This document shows, piece after piece, positions 4,560-5,005 of a stretch of DNA of 5,005 nt. The translations under genes and the position numbers were made by a program. The number at the start of each line of letters is the position of its first letter. Position 1 is the first letter of the stretch. Below the pieces are notes generated by a model. It searched no databases and had not been told where the DNA came from. It worked only from the letters and a program-made list of their open reading frames with translations. Where the stretch lies: contig JANLHD010000022.1 of the NCBI GenBank assembly GCA_024653865.1, positions 1-5,005 on the forward strand, written 5' to 3'. This DNA comes from an archaeon (GTDB lineage: Archaea; Iainarchaeota; Iainarchaeia; Iainarchaeales; Iainarchaeaceae).

Positions 4560-5005
4560 TTACTTGCTTTTTTTGCCGCTTTTTTTGGAGGCCCTTTTCT
4601 TGTCCGCCATTGTTTTTGCCGACGGCTTCTCCTGTGCCTTGCCTTCCTTGGGCTCTTCGCTGATAACATCCGTCTTTTCTTTCTGGACTGCCCTGAATGC
4701 TGAGTAGATTATGAGTGCGACAACTATTACGATGAGCGCGCCCAGGAACACCGTTGAGAGTGTCGCGAGGCTAAAGAGCCCGGTGCCAATTGACACTGGT
4801 TCTTCGACAACCGCGTTTTCGTCCCCGGTTCCTTTGTATTCGAATGCGACGTTTCTCGTGTATGTGCCCTCGTCGGTTTCAAGCCTCACAGGGATTGTGA
4901 CTGTTTGTGAGCGCAATCCATCCGGCAGGTCGACTAGCATTCTTGCCATGACCGTTTGCATTGCCTGTATGAACCTCTTGTCAACCTGCACGAGCGCGTT
5001 GTAAT
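4560..5005 (-). CDS. Partial membrane-anchored surface protein, C-terminal end (5' end outside window)
   Basis: The frame is open to the right edge of the window, so the start lies beyond it; the GTG at 4989-4991 is internal. The visible 147 residues hold an outer part rich in predicted beta strands (about 1-72, with S-Q-T-V-T-I-P-V-R and Y-T-R-N-V-A-F-E-Y), one long hydrophobic segment (about 77-103) and a charged tail (104-147) with 13 Lys and 2 Arg, ending K-K-S-G-K-K-S-K. The positive tail after the membrane segment predicts an outside N-terminal part and a cytoplasmic C terminus. This matches the C-terminal anchor of archaeal surface or S-layer-associated proteins with beta-sandwich ectodomains; the full protein is not recognised. 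It is convergent with the TrmB-like gene, 28 bp apart. Confidence 0.8.
   Translation of the reverse strand, partial: YNALVQVDKRFIQAMQTVMARMLVDLPDGLRSQTVTIPVRLETDEGTYTRNVAFEYKGTGDENAVVEEPVSIGTGLFSLATLSTVFLGALIVIVVALIIYSAFRAVQKEKTDVISEEPKEGKAQEKPSAKTMADKKRASKKSGKKSK
4855..5005 (-). other. Predicted ectodomain fragment of the membrane-anchored protein
   Basis: About the first 50 visible residues combine a helix-like stretch (F-I-Q-A-M-Q-T-V-M-A-R-M) with alternating strand-like residues containing D-L-P-D-G and V-T-I-P-V-R. The pattern suits an extracellular beta-sandwich with conserved turns close to the membrane, but no family can be named from this fragment. Confidence 0.3.

Noticed and set aside
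4551..4582. AAAGCGG / CCGCTTT inverted repeat across the stop codon of the minus gene
   Set aside because: The 18-base loop and overlap with low-complexity lysine codons make a functional hairpin less likely than the adjacent oligo-T palindrome.
4989..4991. GTG at 4991 (minus strand) as the start of the membrane-anchored protein
   Set aside because: Codons continue without a stop to the window edge, and a start here would give a secreted domain without a signal peptide.
4711..5004. Plus-strand open frame opposite the membrane-anchored protein
   Set aside because: It is Ser/Thr-rich without recognisable motifs and lies opposite a frame with a clear membrane segment and tail.
1..5005. CRISPR array, insertion sequence, prophage or defence system
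   Set aside because: No regularly spaced repeats, no transposase or integrase motifs, and all complete genes have ordinary metabolic, regulatory or surface roles.

Overview
The window looks archaeal, probably from a DPANN-type lineage such as Diapherotrites (Iainarchaeota), Woesearchaeota or a relative; the lineage is an inference. The signs are: a TrmB-family regulator, a PLP aminotransferase that most resembles the Pyrococcus alanine aminotransferase and AlaA, promoters with purine-rich BRE plus TATA-like boxes about 25-30 nt from start codons without Shine-Dalgarno sequences, oligo-T stretches at gene ends, and a cysteine-rich surface protein carrying the six-cysteine thrombospondin-like module that recurs in DPANN surface proteins.

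Layout. (1) 1-2292, plus strand: the 3' part of a long gene for a secreted, disulfide-rich, sequon-rich protein with three six-cysteine modules and a beta-rich spacer; its 5' end lies left of the window. (2) 2293-2538: gap between convergent genes, holding oligo-T stretches and a strongly self-complementary stretch that could be an unannotated structured RNA ending in a terminator hairpin. (3) 2539-3741, minus strand: complete alanine-type aminotransferase. (4) 3742-3868: short divergent promoter region with a TATA-like element facing each way. (5) 3869-4531, plus strand: TrmB-family winged-helix regulator, apparently leaderless. (6) 4532-4559: bidirectional terminator palindrome. (7) 4560-5005, minus strand: the C-terminal end of a surface protein with one membrane anchor and a lysine-rich tail; its 5' end lies right of the window.

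Working together. The aminotransferase and the TrmB-like gene are divergent and share about 127 bp of upstream DNA, so the regulator may control the aminotransferase, itself, or both in response to amino-acid, nitrogen or sugar status; this is inference from arrangement only. The two incomplete flanking genes are both cell-surface proteins and suggest an envelope-rich neighbourhood, but nothing links them to the metabolic pair. I see no CRISPR array, insertion sequence, tRNA, rRNA or recognisable defence or toxin system. The points most worth a second look are the structured intergenic stretch and the architecture of the cysteine-rich protein.
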